Positions 50,084 through 57,960 of a DNA stretch of 64,000 nt are shown piece after piece. A program made the translations under genes and the position numbers. Numbering within the stretch: position 1 is the first letter of the stretch; each line of letters starts with the position of its first letter. Source of the stretch: Hoeflea ulvae (GTDB lineage Bacteria > Pseudomonadota > Alphaproteobacteria > Rhizobiales > Rhizobiaceae); assembly GCF_026619435.1 (NCBI RefSeq), contig NZ_JAOVZQ010000001.1, positions 1,557,501 to 1,621,500 on the forward strand. Direction: 5' to 3'. Under the pieces are notes generated by a model. The model did not search any database and was not told where the DNA came from. It worked only from the letters and a program-made list of their open reading frames with translations.

Positions 50084-51304
50084 TTGGCGGGCGGCGAAGC
50101 CCCCGCTCTTGGAAGAGGAGGAGCTACGGTTCCGCAAGGCGGGAACGGAGATCATTCTCTTCCTCTTTCTCAAGACATCAAAATCAAAGCGCCGCAAGGC
50201 TCATCGACTGTCAAAAGGTGGAGTCTACTTTCTATTGTTCAAAGACTCTGCCGTCCTTCAGAAGAAGGTAAACGCGGCCCTGCCGTTGTCGGCTGTGGCA
50301 TGCCAGGCCATGACGCTACGTCTGTTAATGTCCACCTCCGTACATCTGAAAGAACAGGGGAAATACGCGCTGGCGTAACTGGCATCTACAGATGCGGCTC
50401 ACCATCGCTTTGCCCAGTGTGTTCCGTGGGTAAGGCTCACGAACGAGCTGATCGTGTGCAGATGGCAGCCAACGCGACATTTGCCAGAGGCGGCGTGTCA
50501 GCGCTGATTGTTCTTACTGCATCCCACTCGAAGAAAATGACACTCATGGACATCAAGATGATGGTGCAAGGCGCATCCAGCGCCACGAGGAAAGGGCGAG
50601 CCTGGGTCAAGGCATGTGATAAATACAGTATTCTCGGTGTCATCGTTGGCCAGGAAGTGACTTACAGCGTCATCCATGGCTGGCACTATCACCAGCACCT
50701 GTCAGTCATGGTTGACGGTCCCGCTAATGGAGAGACGCAAGCTGATGTTCGCGATCGTGCAAAAGCGGCAGGCGAGTGGATAGCAAAAACGTATGCCGCG
50801 AAGGTTCGTGCCAAGGGCGGTAGAGTTTCCGATCGACATGGTTGGCATGTCCGCGTCGCTATAGATGCTGAAGATGCCAGCAATTATACGGCAAAAGGCT
50901 CGATGGCTTGGGAGGTTTCTGGAGCACATAAAGACATCACCAAATCCGAGACTTCGATAACACCCTGGGACATTGCAGTCGCCGCTTCGGAGGGCAACGC
51001 AGAGATGCTCGGACGTTGGCGCGAATATGCCGAAACCATGCCTGGAACGAGGTCCTGTGTGATTTCACCTGCACTGGCGAAGAAGCTCGAAATCGATGCG
51101 TCTCCAATGGATGACGAGACGGGGGAGCAGGTTCTGCATGATGGGGATGAAGTGGTCGGCCGCGTTGATGCACCAATCTGGAAAAAATGGGTACGTCACG
51201 GTCTTGCCGCCACCTTTTTGAGCCGTGTCGAATTTGGTGGAGAAGAAGGGTTCTCCACTGCAGTCGAGCAAACTGAAATCGATGCTGAACCTTTAGAGCG
51301 GTAA
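50084..51304 (+). CDS. Rolling-circle plasmid replication initiator (Rep, HUH type)
   Basis: Up to 406 residues; the true start may be further in, because the first ~90 residues look atypical. A zinc-type segment reads YRCGSPSLCPVCSVGKAHER. The metal-binding HUH-like motif is in VIHGWHYHQHLSVMVDG, and a downstream Tyr in ASNYTAKGSMAWEV (Y-x-x-K) is the likely nicking residue. These proteins nick the double-strand origin and start rolling-circle replication of small plasmids. Its presence in an apparently chromosomal island suggests an integrated plasmid or a rolling-circle-type mobile element. Confidence 0.8.
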   Translation: MAGGEAPALGRGGATVPQGGNGDHSLPLSQDIKIKAPQGSSTVKRWSLLSIVQRLCRPSEEGKRGPAVVGCGMPGHDATSVNVHLRTSERTGEIRAGVTGIYRCGSPSLCPVCSVGKAHERADRVQMAANATFARGGVSALIVLTASHSKKMTLMDIKMMVQGASSATRKGRAWVKACDKYSILGVIVGQEVTYSVIHGWHYHQHLSVMVDGPANGETQADVRDRAKAAGEWIAKTYAAKVRAKGGRVSDRHGWHVRVAIDAEDASNYTAKGSMAWEVSGAHKDITKSETSITPWDIAVAASEGNAEMLGRWREYAETMPGTRSCVISPALAKKLEIDASPMDDETGEQVLHDGDEVVGRVDAPIWKKWVRHGLAATFLSRVEFGGEEGFSTAVEQTEIDAEPLER

Positions 51305-51316
51305 TATCAGGAGGGT

Positions 51317-51544
51317 TTGGCTACTCGGAAAAATGAGTTAATCCGATGCCAAATTGTGCGTGCAGCACAACAAGCAGATCGTGAAACCGATTATGCAAGA
51401 CAATGGGCCATTGCCCGAATTAGGCGGTTTGCACACTCCTGTGGTTCAAAGGATTTGATCCAGTCAACCATCGAACAGGCCGCGCTGGCATTTCCTAATG
51501 CCGCGCCCTTAACAGGTAGCGACCTGGTGATAGCCGCAATATAA
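51317..51544 (+). CDS. Small hypothetical protein downstream of rep
   Basis: About 75 residues, start uncertain (TTG 51317, too close to the AGGAGGG at 51309-51315; a later start is possible). The sequence is basic and helical (RQWAIARIRRFAHSCGSKDL). It lies 12 bp after rep and before the hairpins that precede mob, the place where small plasmid accessory proteins often occur. No family recognised. Confidence 0.45.
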   Translation: MATRKNELIRCQIVRAAQQADRETDYARQWAIARIRRFAHSCGSKDLIQSTIEQAALAFPNAAPLTGSDLVIAAI

Positions 51545-51545
51545 A

Positions 51546-51579
51546 TGCTGACGCAGTCAGCACGTGCTTGGAAAGCACG
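51546..51579. other. Candidate oriT: two tandem perfect hairpins before mob
   Basis: TGCTGAC-GCA-GTCAGCA (51546-51562) is followed directly by CGTGCTT-GGA-AAGCACG (51563-51579), both 7-bp perfect stems with 3-nt loops. They lie 140 bp upstream of the mobilisation gene, which is where Mob relaxases of this family usually have their oriT. No T run follows, so a simple terminator is less likely. The nick site cannot be assigned from sequence alone. Confidence 0.5.
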
Positions 51580-51718
51580 AAAGGCCCTGCCAAGGCTCTC
51601 AGCGAGCAGAATGCTATGAACAAAGTGAATAGCTGTATTCTGTCTATACAACTTTAATTTCTCGCCAGTTGTCATTATTTTTATTGATTTCTGTTTCGCC
51701 AATAAACAATATACATCT

Positions 51719-52555
51719 ATGGGATATCAGTTTTGCAGAATACAGTTATTTTCTCGAAAAGGTAAAAAAGGTAGAAATACTGAATTCATTCTTGATGAGG
51801 TTTCGCGAGTGCCAAGTGCATGTCTTCATGTCACAAAGCCAGATAGACCGAATATCGTATTTGGAATAGACATCCCTACGCTTCGCAAACGGCATGATGA
51901 CCAGGCTGCAGCTGCTCGCACAGTGACCTTAGCTGGCAAATCGCGGGCTATCCGCTCAGATCAAAATACGTTGGTCGGCATTGTCCTAAGCCATCCCGCA
52001 ACCGTTGAAGACTACCACGCCAGTGCTGATGACAGGAGAGACGTCAACATGTGGGAACGGCGTTCGATCGATTGGCTGAAAAATCAATTTGGCGATCAGC
52101 TAATCACCGTCGTGCGTCATCTGGATGAAAGTCATCCGCACTTGCATGCATACATTTTACCCGCTGATTCAGAAATGAAAGCCGCAAATCTTCACCCAGG
52201 TTTTGCAGCAAAGAATGAGATCATGAGCTCAACCCCGATGGCAGGCGAAGGGGGCAAAGCACAAAAGAAAAGGGCGGATCATGCTTATGTTCAGGCCATG
52301 CGATCTTGGTTGGATGATTACCATCAACAAGTCGCAGTACCATCAGGTTTGTCACGTCTTGGCCCTGGAAAAAGACGGCTGACACGGGAGGAATGGCAGC
52401 GTGAAAAACTCCAGGCTGCAGCACTCAAAGCTACCCTGAAAAGAGCGAAAACGGTTGAGGCTCGCGTCACCAAGATTGTGCACGATGCAAGAGACGCGGC
52501 ACTGGTATCCAGGCAAGAGGCTGTTGAAGCTGAAAACCTTCAAAAGAGACATTGA
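51719..52555 (+). pseudogene. Mobilisation protein (Pre/Mob relaxase type), 3' end cut by IS3 element
   Basis: 278 residues remain. The relaxase motif HxDExxPHxH is present as HLDESHPHLHAYILP. The N terminus (MGYQFCRIQLFSRKGKKGRN) and the basic helical C-terminal part are typical of Pre/Mob and MobV-like proteins, which nick oriT for conjugal mobilisation. The stop codon TGA (52553-52555) is supplied by the IS terminal inverted repeat, and the normal coiled-coil C-terminal region is missing. The remaining relaxase domain may still fold, but mobilisation is probably impaired. Confidence 0.75.
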
Positions 52556-52570
52556 ATAGCCCCGAGTTTT

Positions 52571-53446
52571 CTAGACACCCTCGGTTTTCATTTCTTGCTG
52601 CCGTTCGAACTCGACGGGCGACAGCATCCCGTTCCTGGCATGCTTGCGGTTTGGGTTGTAGAACATCTCGATGTAGTCGAACACATCCTGTCTGGCTTCG
52701 ACTCGGGTCTTGTAGGTTCGACGCCGTATCCGCTCCCGTTTGAGCAAGTTGAAGAAGCTCTCGGCAACCGCGTTGTCATGACAGTTTCCGCGCCTACTCA
52801 TTGAGTGTTCCAGATTGTGAGCCTTGAGGAAAGCAGCCCAGTCGATGCTGGTGAACTGCGAGCCCTGGTCCGAATGGATCAGCACCCTGTTCTTCGGCTT
52901 TCTACGCCACACGGACATGAGCAGGGCCTGCAAGACCACGCCCGCCGTCTGACGGCTCTGCATTGCCCAGCCGACGACACGCCGGGAGTATAGATCGATC
53001 ACGACCGCCAGATAGGCGAAACCTTCCAATGTTTTGATATAGGTGATGTCGGTCACCCAGACCGTGTCTGGCGCATCCACGTCGAACTGCCGGTCCAGCG
53101 TGTTGTTGACGACCAATGCCGGCTTTCCGCCATAGCTGCCAGGCCGACGCTTGTAGCCGATCTGGGCCTTGATGCCCGCCAGTGTAGCCAGACGCGCAAC
53201 GCGGTTAGGACAGCACGTTTCGCCTTGATCCAGCAGATCATCGTGGAGCTTACGATAGCCATAGACCTTGCCGCTGTCTTCCCAAGCTGTCCTGATCAGC
53301 TTTGTCTGACGTTCGTCTTCCTGCGCCCGATTGCTAAACGGGTTCTTCAGCCATGCGTAGAAGCCGCTAGGTTGAATGCGAAGGGAACGGCACATCGCTC
53401 GCACCGAAAACAGCGGACGATGCTCTGCTACGAAGGCGTACTTCAC
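52571..53446 (-). CDS. IS3-family transposase OrfB (DDE integrase domain)
   Basis: 291 residues. The HTH-like helper region (FYAWLKNPFSNRAQEDERQ, YGYRKLHDDLLDQG) precedes the rve catalytic core: first Asp in TVWVTDITYIKT, second Asp in VLIHSDQGSQFTS, and Glu in NAVAESFFNLLKRE, followed by RHARNGMLSPVEFE-type sequence (KHARNGMLSPVEFE). It is normally made as an OrfAB fusion by -1 frameshifting at A6G (minus strand, 53482-53476). The GTG 53446 overlaps the orfA stop. Confidence 0.93.
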   Translation of the reverse strand: MKYAFVAEHRPLFSVRAMCRSLRIQPSGFYAWLKNPFSNRAQEDERQTKLIRTAWEDSGKVYGYRKLHDDLLDQGETCCPNRVARLATLAGIKAQIGYKRRPGSYGGKPALVVNNTLDRQFDVDAPDTVWVTDITYIKTLEGFAYLAVVIDLYSRRVVGWAMQSRQTAGVVLQALLMSVWRRKPKNRVLIHSDQGSQFTSIDWAAFLKAHNLEHSMSRRGNCHDNAVAESFFNLLKRERIRRRTYKTRVEARQDVFDYIEMFYNPNRKHARNGMLSPVEFERQQEMKTEGV

Positions 53447-53721
53447 TTTGCATCTCGCGCGAAGTACGCCGTTGCCTTTTTTAAGATGTCGCGCTCCTCC
53501 GTCACACGCGCCAGTTCAAGCTTCAGTCGTCGAACTTCAGCAGCCTGTTCGTCGATAGACCCATCGCGGGAGCCTGACTTCGCGAACCGCTTCTTCCACG
53601 CATAAAGCGAGTGGGAACTGACACCCAAGCGCTTCGAAACTTCCGCAACCGGATAACCGCGCTCAACGATCTGATGAACAGCATCGCGCTTGAAATCGTC
53701 ACTGAATTTGGCTGTGCTCAT
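53443..53721 (-). CDS. IS3-family OrfA (HTH, DNA binding)
   Basis: 92 residues: MSTAKFSDDFKRDAVHQIVE, the helix-turn-helix VAEVSKRLGVSSHSLYAWKK, and a leucine-rich coiled coil (LKLELARVTEERDILKKA). The AAAAAAG slippery run codes for the LKKA part and allows the -1 shift into orfB, whose frame is open from that point. Confidence 0.92.
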   Translation of the reverse strand: MSTAKFSDDFKRDAVHQIVERGYPVAEVSKRLGVSSHSLYAWKKRFAKSGSRDGSIDEQAAEVRRLKLELARVTEERDILKKATAYFARDAK

Positions 53722-53972
53722 GATGGCCTCCTTGCCTCAAATTTAGGGAAGAAGGCGTCTACAAATCTAGGGGCTATTCAAGTTCAACCGACAGGTGCAG
53801 CCGTTGACGCTGCCTCGATCACTTGAATGAAAGGTCCGGTTTCCGGGTTCTTTCCAATGGCGGATAACGGCCGGACGGGGGGCGCAAAGCGGAAATGATT
53901 TCCGGGTCGGGGCCGATGGCGGACCTGCAGATCTTGGGCTCAGCTTTGACAGCTCGGACGTTCCGGCCCTCC

Positions 53973-53995
53973 AAAAATTCTCAAGAAATCTTGAG
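53973..53995 (-). terminator. Intrinsic terminator after vsr
   Basis: On the minus strand CTCAAGA-TT-TCTTGAG forms a perfect 7-bp stem (53980-53995) followed by AATTTTT (the plus strand reads AAAAA at 53973-53977). It lies 29 bp past the vsr stop codon. Confidence 0.65.
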
Positions 53996-54023
53996 GTCAC
54001 AAGAGGAAAACGGTGAGACTGGC

Positions 54024-54488
54024 TCAGGACCGCTGCGCGCTTTCTTCCCCGATATCGATCTGATCTTCGTCGGACAGCAGCCAGGCTGAGAGAAGTTCCT
54101 CCGACGCGGCAACCTGATCCGGCTTCCGCAATGCGCACTCCCACACCGTCGCCACGCGCCACTCATCTTTCAGAAGTCTTTTGCGAACGACGCTGTCACG
54201 AGCGACGTTCGCGTCGAACTTCGCCTGCCAGAACTCCGGACGGGTCGCTGGAATGGTCGTGTAGCGACAGCCCTCATGTCGATGCCAGAAACAGCCGTGC
54301 ACGAATACTACGGCGTGGTACTTCGGAAGGACAAGGTCCGGCCGACCGTGAACCTTGTCGGAATGAAGCCGGAAGCGGAAACCGTGCGCGTGCAATGCCC
54401 GCCTGAGAGCCAGCTCGGGCTTGGTGTTCTTTCCCCTGATTCCCGACATCATCCGGGAACGGGTCTGCTGGTCCACGATATCGGTCAT
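54024..54488 (-). CDS. vsr: Very short patch repair endonuclease Vsr
   Basis: 154 residues, the usual length. Family motifs: RSRMMSGIRGKNTKPELALR at the N terminus, GFRFRLHSDKVHGRPDLVLP with the catalytic Asp, AVVFVHGCFWHRHEGCRY with the His/Cys zinc site, and FWQAKFDANVARD. Vsr nicks T:G mismatches produced by deamination of 5-methylcytosine. It is divergent from the cytosine methyltransferase next door, with 67 bp between starts, a typical Dcm/Vsr pairing. Its terminator lies at 53973-53995. Confidence 0.95.
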   Translation of the reverse strand: MTDIVDQQTRSRMMSGIRGKNTKPELALRRALHAHGFRFRLHSDKVHGRPDLVLPKYHAVVFVHGCFWHRHEGCRYTTIPATRPEFWQAKFDANVARDSVVRKRLLKDEWRVATVWECALRKPDQVAASEELLSAWLLSDEDQIDIGEESAQRS

Positions 54489-54555
54489 ATCCGTCCTGGT
54501 CTTCGTCCCTGAACCTAGTATACACCGGCTGAATGAAATTCGTCAGGAGCCTGAT

Positions 54556-56091
54556 TTGCCTTCCACTTTCGGCATTGTCGATCTGTTCGCCGGCCCGGGC
54601 GGACTTGGCGAGGGGTTCGCTTCCCTCGTCGAGGACGGCCATGCGCCGTTCCGGATCGGCATTTCGGTCGAGAAGGAGGCGTCGGCCCATCGGACCCTGA
54701 CACTGCGTGCCTTTCTGCGCGAGTACCGTGCACGTCATGGCGTCTTCCCGAAAGAGTTCATCGATTTCCATGCCGGGCTGGCATCCGAACCGGACTGGTC
54801 AGCCTTCGATGCCGAAGCCTGGCAGCATGCCATCGACGAAGCCCGCGCGCTTGAGCTCGGCACCAAGGCTGCGGCGACCGCCATTGATGGCGCCATCGCG
54901 ACGCTGAAAGCAAAGTACGACGACACGATCCTGATCGGCGGCCCGCCCTGTCAGGCCTATTCCCTGGTGGGGCGTGTCCGTTCCAGAGGCAAGGTCGGCT
55001 ACGTCCCGGAGGAGGATGCGCGGCACTACCTCTTTCGCGAGTACATCCGGGTCCTCGACAAGCTTCGCCCGGCCGCCTTCGTTATGGAAAACGTCAAGGG
55101 CATGCTTTCGTCGACAGTCGAGAGCCGGCTTGTCTTCGAGATGCTGATGGAGGATCTGTCCTCGCTCGGCACGGGTCACGCCCATCACTACGAACTTCGT
55201 GCCGTCCGGGTCGAGGATGGCAAGGCCAGCCTGCAGGAAGCGTCACAGCCCTCGGACTTCATCGTGCGCTCCGAGGCGTTCGGAGTCCCCCAGCGTCGCC
55301 ACAGGGTGATCATCGTCGGTATCCGCTCGGACATCGCAGGACGGGCCGCGGATGCAGAGATCGCTATATCCGGGACGGCGCGGACCGTCCGCGATGTCAT
55401 CGAAACGATGCCCGCCTTGCGAAGCGGCATCAGCCGCGGGCTCGACGACGCGGCTGCTTGGCGAGGAGAAGTCCTCGACGCAGCGAAACTGCTGGCCGGC
55501 ATCTCCAACGGGAAGGACAACCGCGCGCTACATGAAGCGTTCCTGTCCGTTTCAGAGCGACTGAAGGACAATACGCCTACCATTCGGGCGGCGACACGGT
55601 TGCCGGACGGCTATGGCACTTCGAACGATGAGTTGCTGAAGTGGATAGAGCGACCGGGACTTCGCGCGATTGCGCAGCACGAGACGCGCGGGCACATGGC
55701 GTCGGATCTCAGCCGCTACCTGTTTGCTGCCGTGTTCGGGACCGTCCATGGCTACAGCCCGAAGGCCGCCGATTTTCCCTTGGTGCTCAGCCCGGATCAC
55801 CGCAACTGGCACAGCGGTGTCTTCAACGACCGCTTTCGGGTTCAACTGGCGGACGAGGCATCGACCACGGTCACGAGCCACATCTCTAAGGATGGCCACT
55901 ACTTCATTCATCCCGATCCGATCCAATGCCGGAGCCTGACGGTGCGCGAGGCTGCGAGGCTGCAGACCTTTCCCGACGATTACCTGTTCCTCGGCAACCG
56001 CACGCAGCAGTATGTCCAAGTTGGAAACGCCGTGCCGCCGTTTCTTGCAAGGCAGATCGCTGCGCTAGTGCTATCTACGCTGAAACGGTGA
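54556..56091 (+). CDS. dcm: C5-cytosine DNA methyltransferase
   Basis: 511 residues from TTG 54556, chosen because AGGAG (54545-54549) lies 6 nt upstream; the longer frame to 54421 would run into vsr. Motif I is IVDLFAGPGGLGEGF, motif IV carries the catalytic Cys in GGPPCQAYSLVG (Cys132), motif VI is VMENVKGM, motif VIII QRRHRVIIVG, motif IX SLTVREAARLQTFPDDY and motif X QYVQVGNAVPP. About 110 residues separate motifs I and IV, longer than in minimal enzymes. It would protect host DNA from the nuclease activities encoded convergently. The target site is unknown; the Vsr partner implies a mismatch-prone C5 site. Confidence 0.95.
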   Translation: MPSTFGIVDLFAGPGGLGEGFASLVEDGHAPFRIGISVEKEASAHRTLTLRAFLREYRARHGVFPKEFIDFHAGLASEPDWSAFDAEAWQHAIDEARALELGTKAAATAIDGAIATLKAKYDDTILIGGPPCQAYSLVGRVRSRGKVGYVPEEDARHYLFREYIRVLDKLRPAAFVMENVKGMLSSTVESRLVFEMLMEDLSSLGTGHAHHYELRAVRVEDGKASLQEASQPSDFIVRSEAFGVPQRRHRVIIVGIRSDIAGRAADAEIAISGTARTVRDVIETMPALRSGISRGLDDAAAWRGEVLDAAKLLAGISNGKDNRALHEAFLSVSERLKDNTPTIRAATRLPDGYGTSNDELLKWIERPGLRAIAQHETRGHMASDLSRYLFAAVFGTVHGYSPKAADFPLVLSPDHRNWHSGVFNDRFRVQLADEASTTVTSHISKDGHYFIHPDPIQCRSLTVREAARLQTFPDDYLFLGNRTQQYVQVGNAVPPFLARQIAALVLSTLKR

Positions 56092-56153
56092 AAACCAGCC
56101 AGCTGTCAGGATGGGCTCCAAGCCAAACTTTGCGACAACTCTGATATCAGGCA

Positions 56154-57959
56154 TCATGACTGCCGCAACTCCTGGACTGAACCCTGCGGAGCAGGAAATT
56201 CAGCCGATCGCACCTTCATCCACGTGTCCGCACGTTTCGCAACTTCCGAAATCTGCTGGCCCGGGGCGATCCTGTTGAACTCGACGTTCACGACGACGGC
56301 CCAGTCCCAGACCAGGTCCCTCAGACCACCTGAAATCCCTTGCCGCATCCATATCTGCTCTAGGTCGAGCCGATCACCAAGTCGATCAGCGACCACCGAT
56401 ACGACGTAGGTGGCGATGTTCACCCATCCCTGACGGAACACCTCCTTCGCCTCCTTGGTCTTGATCATGCTTTCGATTGCCTTGAACAGAATGACCTTGG
56501 CGATCATCGTCCGATACCACCGGGAATCGAGCGGGCTGGGGACAATATTCGGATCATCATCGAGCGCAGCCATGAAGACTGCGAAGTTCTTCTCGCCAGC
56601 CATTGCGACCTGGTTTGGCTTGCAGCGCCACGCTTCATGGTACTTTGCGATGTCGTTCTTGGTCAGTTTGCGCTTTGGCGGGACCATCTCCTTCAGGTTT
56701 CGCCTTTTGGCTGGCGTGGTGCCTTCTCTCAGAAGCATGACGTTGTAGGCGCCTGCTGCGCGCTCGTAGAACCATCGCGTTGCACCGTCGGGGCACCAGG
56801 TGTCGTTCGCGAGTTTTTCAAGCTCTCGATGGAACGGGCGGTTCGCCGACAGGTCGGACATTTTCACCGCGTTCTGACTGTTCGCATAGCGAGACACGTT
56901 GCTTATCAGTCTCTCGCGCGCTTCGTCCTGCGTTCCTTTGAGGATGATGATCTTGGCCGGGACCATGACATGGCTGAGATCGATCGTGCGATCGTCGCGG
57001 GATGAGAAGTAGATGGTCGAGGTCGTCTGGCCGCCGTTCACGATCTGCAGACCCTTCAGGAAGGACAGGCCCAGATTCCCGTCCTCAGTCCGCTCGAAGG
57101 CCGCTTCGTCGCAGACAAGCACGAGGCCATTGTTGAAGGCGAGGAAGTGCTCCGGTTCCTTTCGCAGCGTTTCGACGATGCCCTTGTTGACCGCGCGCTT
57201 GTTCCCCAGAAATGTGCGGATATTGGCTTCGAGCAGGGTCGTCCCGTACCGCAGATAGAGATCCCGGATGAGCTGCCCGGGAATGGCAGTAAGGGCATAC
57301 TCGTAGTCAGCATCAGGGTCTGGGACGTGAACGCAGGGCAGTGCCCGACCGATCGACTGAACGAAACTGACCGCCAGCTCGTCTCGCGGCTTGCCCTCGG
57401 TGTGGCGGAACAGCCTCTCCATGTCCATGGCCTCGACGGCCACCATCTTCTGGTGAACCTCCTTGTTCGAGAACCGTTTAGTCTTGGTCTTGCCATCCGT
57501 GATCACGAACACACGAAGTCGGTCGATGTCGCCCCAGCGAGAACGAATGGTTGCCACCAAGTCCCTGACCGGATGGGTAGGATCGATCCTTGCGTCGAGG
57601 TTGCCGCTTGCCGCACGAAAGAGAAAGCGAACGCCTTCGCTTGCAGTTGCGGTGGCATCCGAGTCCCTGAGATCGTTCAGCTCCTCGGTCCCGAAATAGT
57701 GGGTCACGAAGAGGTCGAGAGCCGTTTCATCAGAGCTGAGCGCATAGCCCGTAATTCGGAGTTTCGCGTTGCCGACCTTGCCGCTCCAGTGGCAAATGGT
57801 TGGCGCCTCGCAGATCCCGGTTTCTGCGACATGCTCCATGACCATTTCCGCAAAGACGAGCTCATCCGAAGGAAATGGGCCTTCGCCAGCCTCTACGCGC
57901 TCGGCGATGATGGTCTGCAGGTCGGAGCGAAAGTTGCGGTGAAATTCTTCGAGGCTCAT
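56154..57959 (-). CDS. AIPR (abortive-phage-infection-resistance-like) family protein
   Basis: 601 residues from ATG 57959; TTG 57974 is an alternative start. Family landmarks: EGVRFLFRAASGNLDARIDP-like N-terminal nuclease-related part, then TTLLEANIRTFLGNKRAVNK, FLAFNNGLVLVCDEA, LKGLQIVNGGQTTSTIYFSS, and SRYANSQNAVKMSDLSANRP. The AIPR domain is found in phage-exclusion proteins and next to restriction-modification genes. It is the last gene of the sigma/GHKL/Z1/PD-(D/E)XK operon, starting 1 nt after the PD-(D/E)XK stop. Its biochemical activity is not established; an effector or nucleic-acid-binding role is inferred. Confidence 0.9.
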   Translation of the reverse strand: MSLEEFHRNFRSDLQTIIAERVEAGEGPFPSDELVFAEMVMEHVAETGICEAPTICHWSGKVGNAKLRITGYALSSDETALDLFVTHYFGTEELNDLRDSDATATASEGVRFLFRAASGNLDARIDPTHPVRDLVATIRSRWGDIDRLRVFVITDGKTKTKRFSNKEVHQKMVAVEAMDMERLFRHTEGKPRDELAVSFVQSIGRALPCVHVPDPDADYEYALTAIPGQLIRDLYLRYGTTLLEANIRTFLGNKRAVNKGIVETLRKEPEHFLAFNNGLVLVCDEAAFERTEDGNLGLSFLKGLQIVNGGQTTSTIYFSSRDDRTIDLSHVMVPAKIIILKGTQDEARERLISNVSRYANSQNAVKMSDLSANRPFHRELEKLANDTWCPDGATRWFYERAAGAYNVMLLREGTTPAKRRNLKEMVPPKRKLTKNDIAKYHEAWRCKPNQVAMAGEKNFAVFMAALDDDPNIVPSPLDSRWYRTMIAKVILFKAIESMIKTKEAKEVFRQGWVNIATYVVSVVADRLGDRLDLEQIWMRQGISGGLRDLVWDWAVVVNVEFNRIAPGQQISEVAKRADTWMKVRSAEFPAPQGSVQELRQS

Positions 57960-57960
57960 A

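Larger units (their letters stand above)
52552..53781 (-). mobile_element. IS3-family insertion sequence (IS3 group)
   Basis: About 1230 bp with imperfect terminal inverted repeats of ~27 bp: both ends share TTGAATAGCCCC and then differ at about five positions (TAGACACC versus TAGACGCC). It carries the two overlapping frames orfA and orfB and an A6G slippery heptamer. The expected 3-bp target duplication is not seen (flanks ACA and GTT), so the two flanks were probably not adjacent before insertion; an IS-mediated deletion is a likely explanation. Confidence 0.9.

Noticed and set aside
53782..54023. Short similar stretches containing TTTCCGGGT and ATGGCGGA after the IS3 element
   Set aside because: Two partial similarities about 60 bp apart are too weak to call a repeat, and no gene can be supported in this 240-bp gap.
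54421..54555. Upstream extension of the cytosine methyltransferase into vsr
   Set aside because: The extra 45 residues are antisense to the vsr start and lack a ribosome binding site, while TTG 54556 has AGGAG at good spacing.
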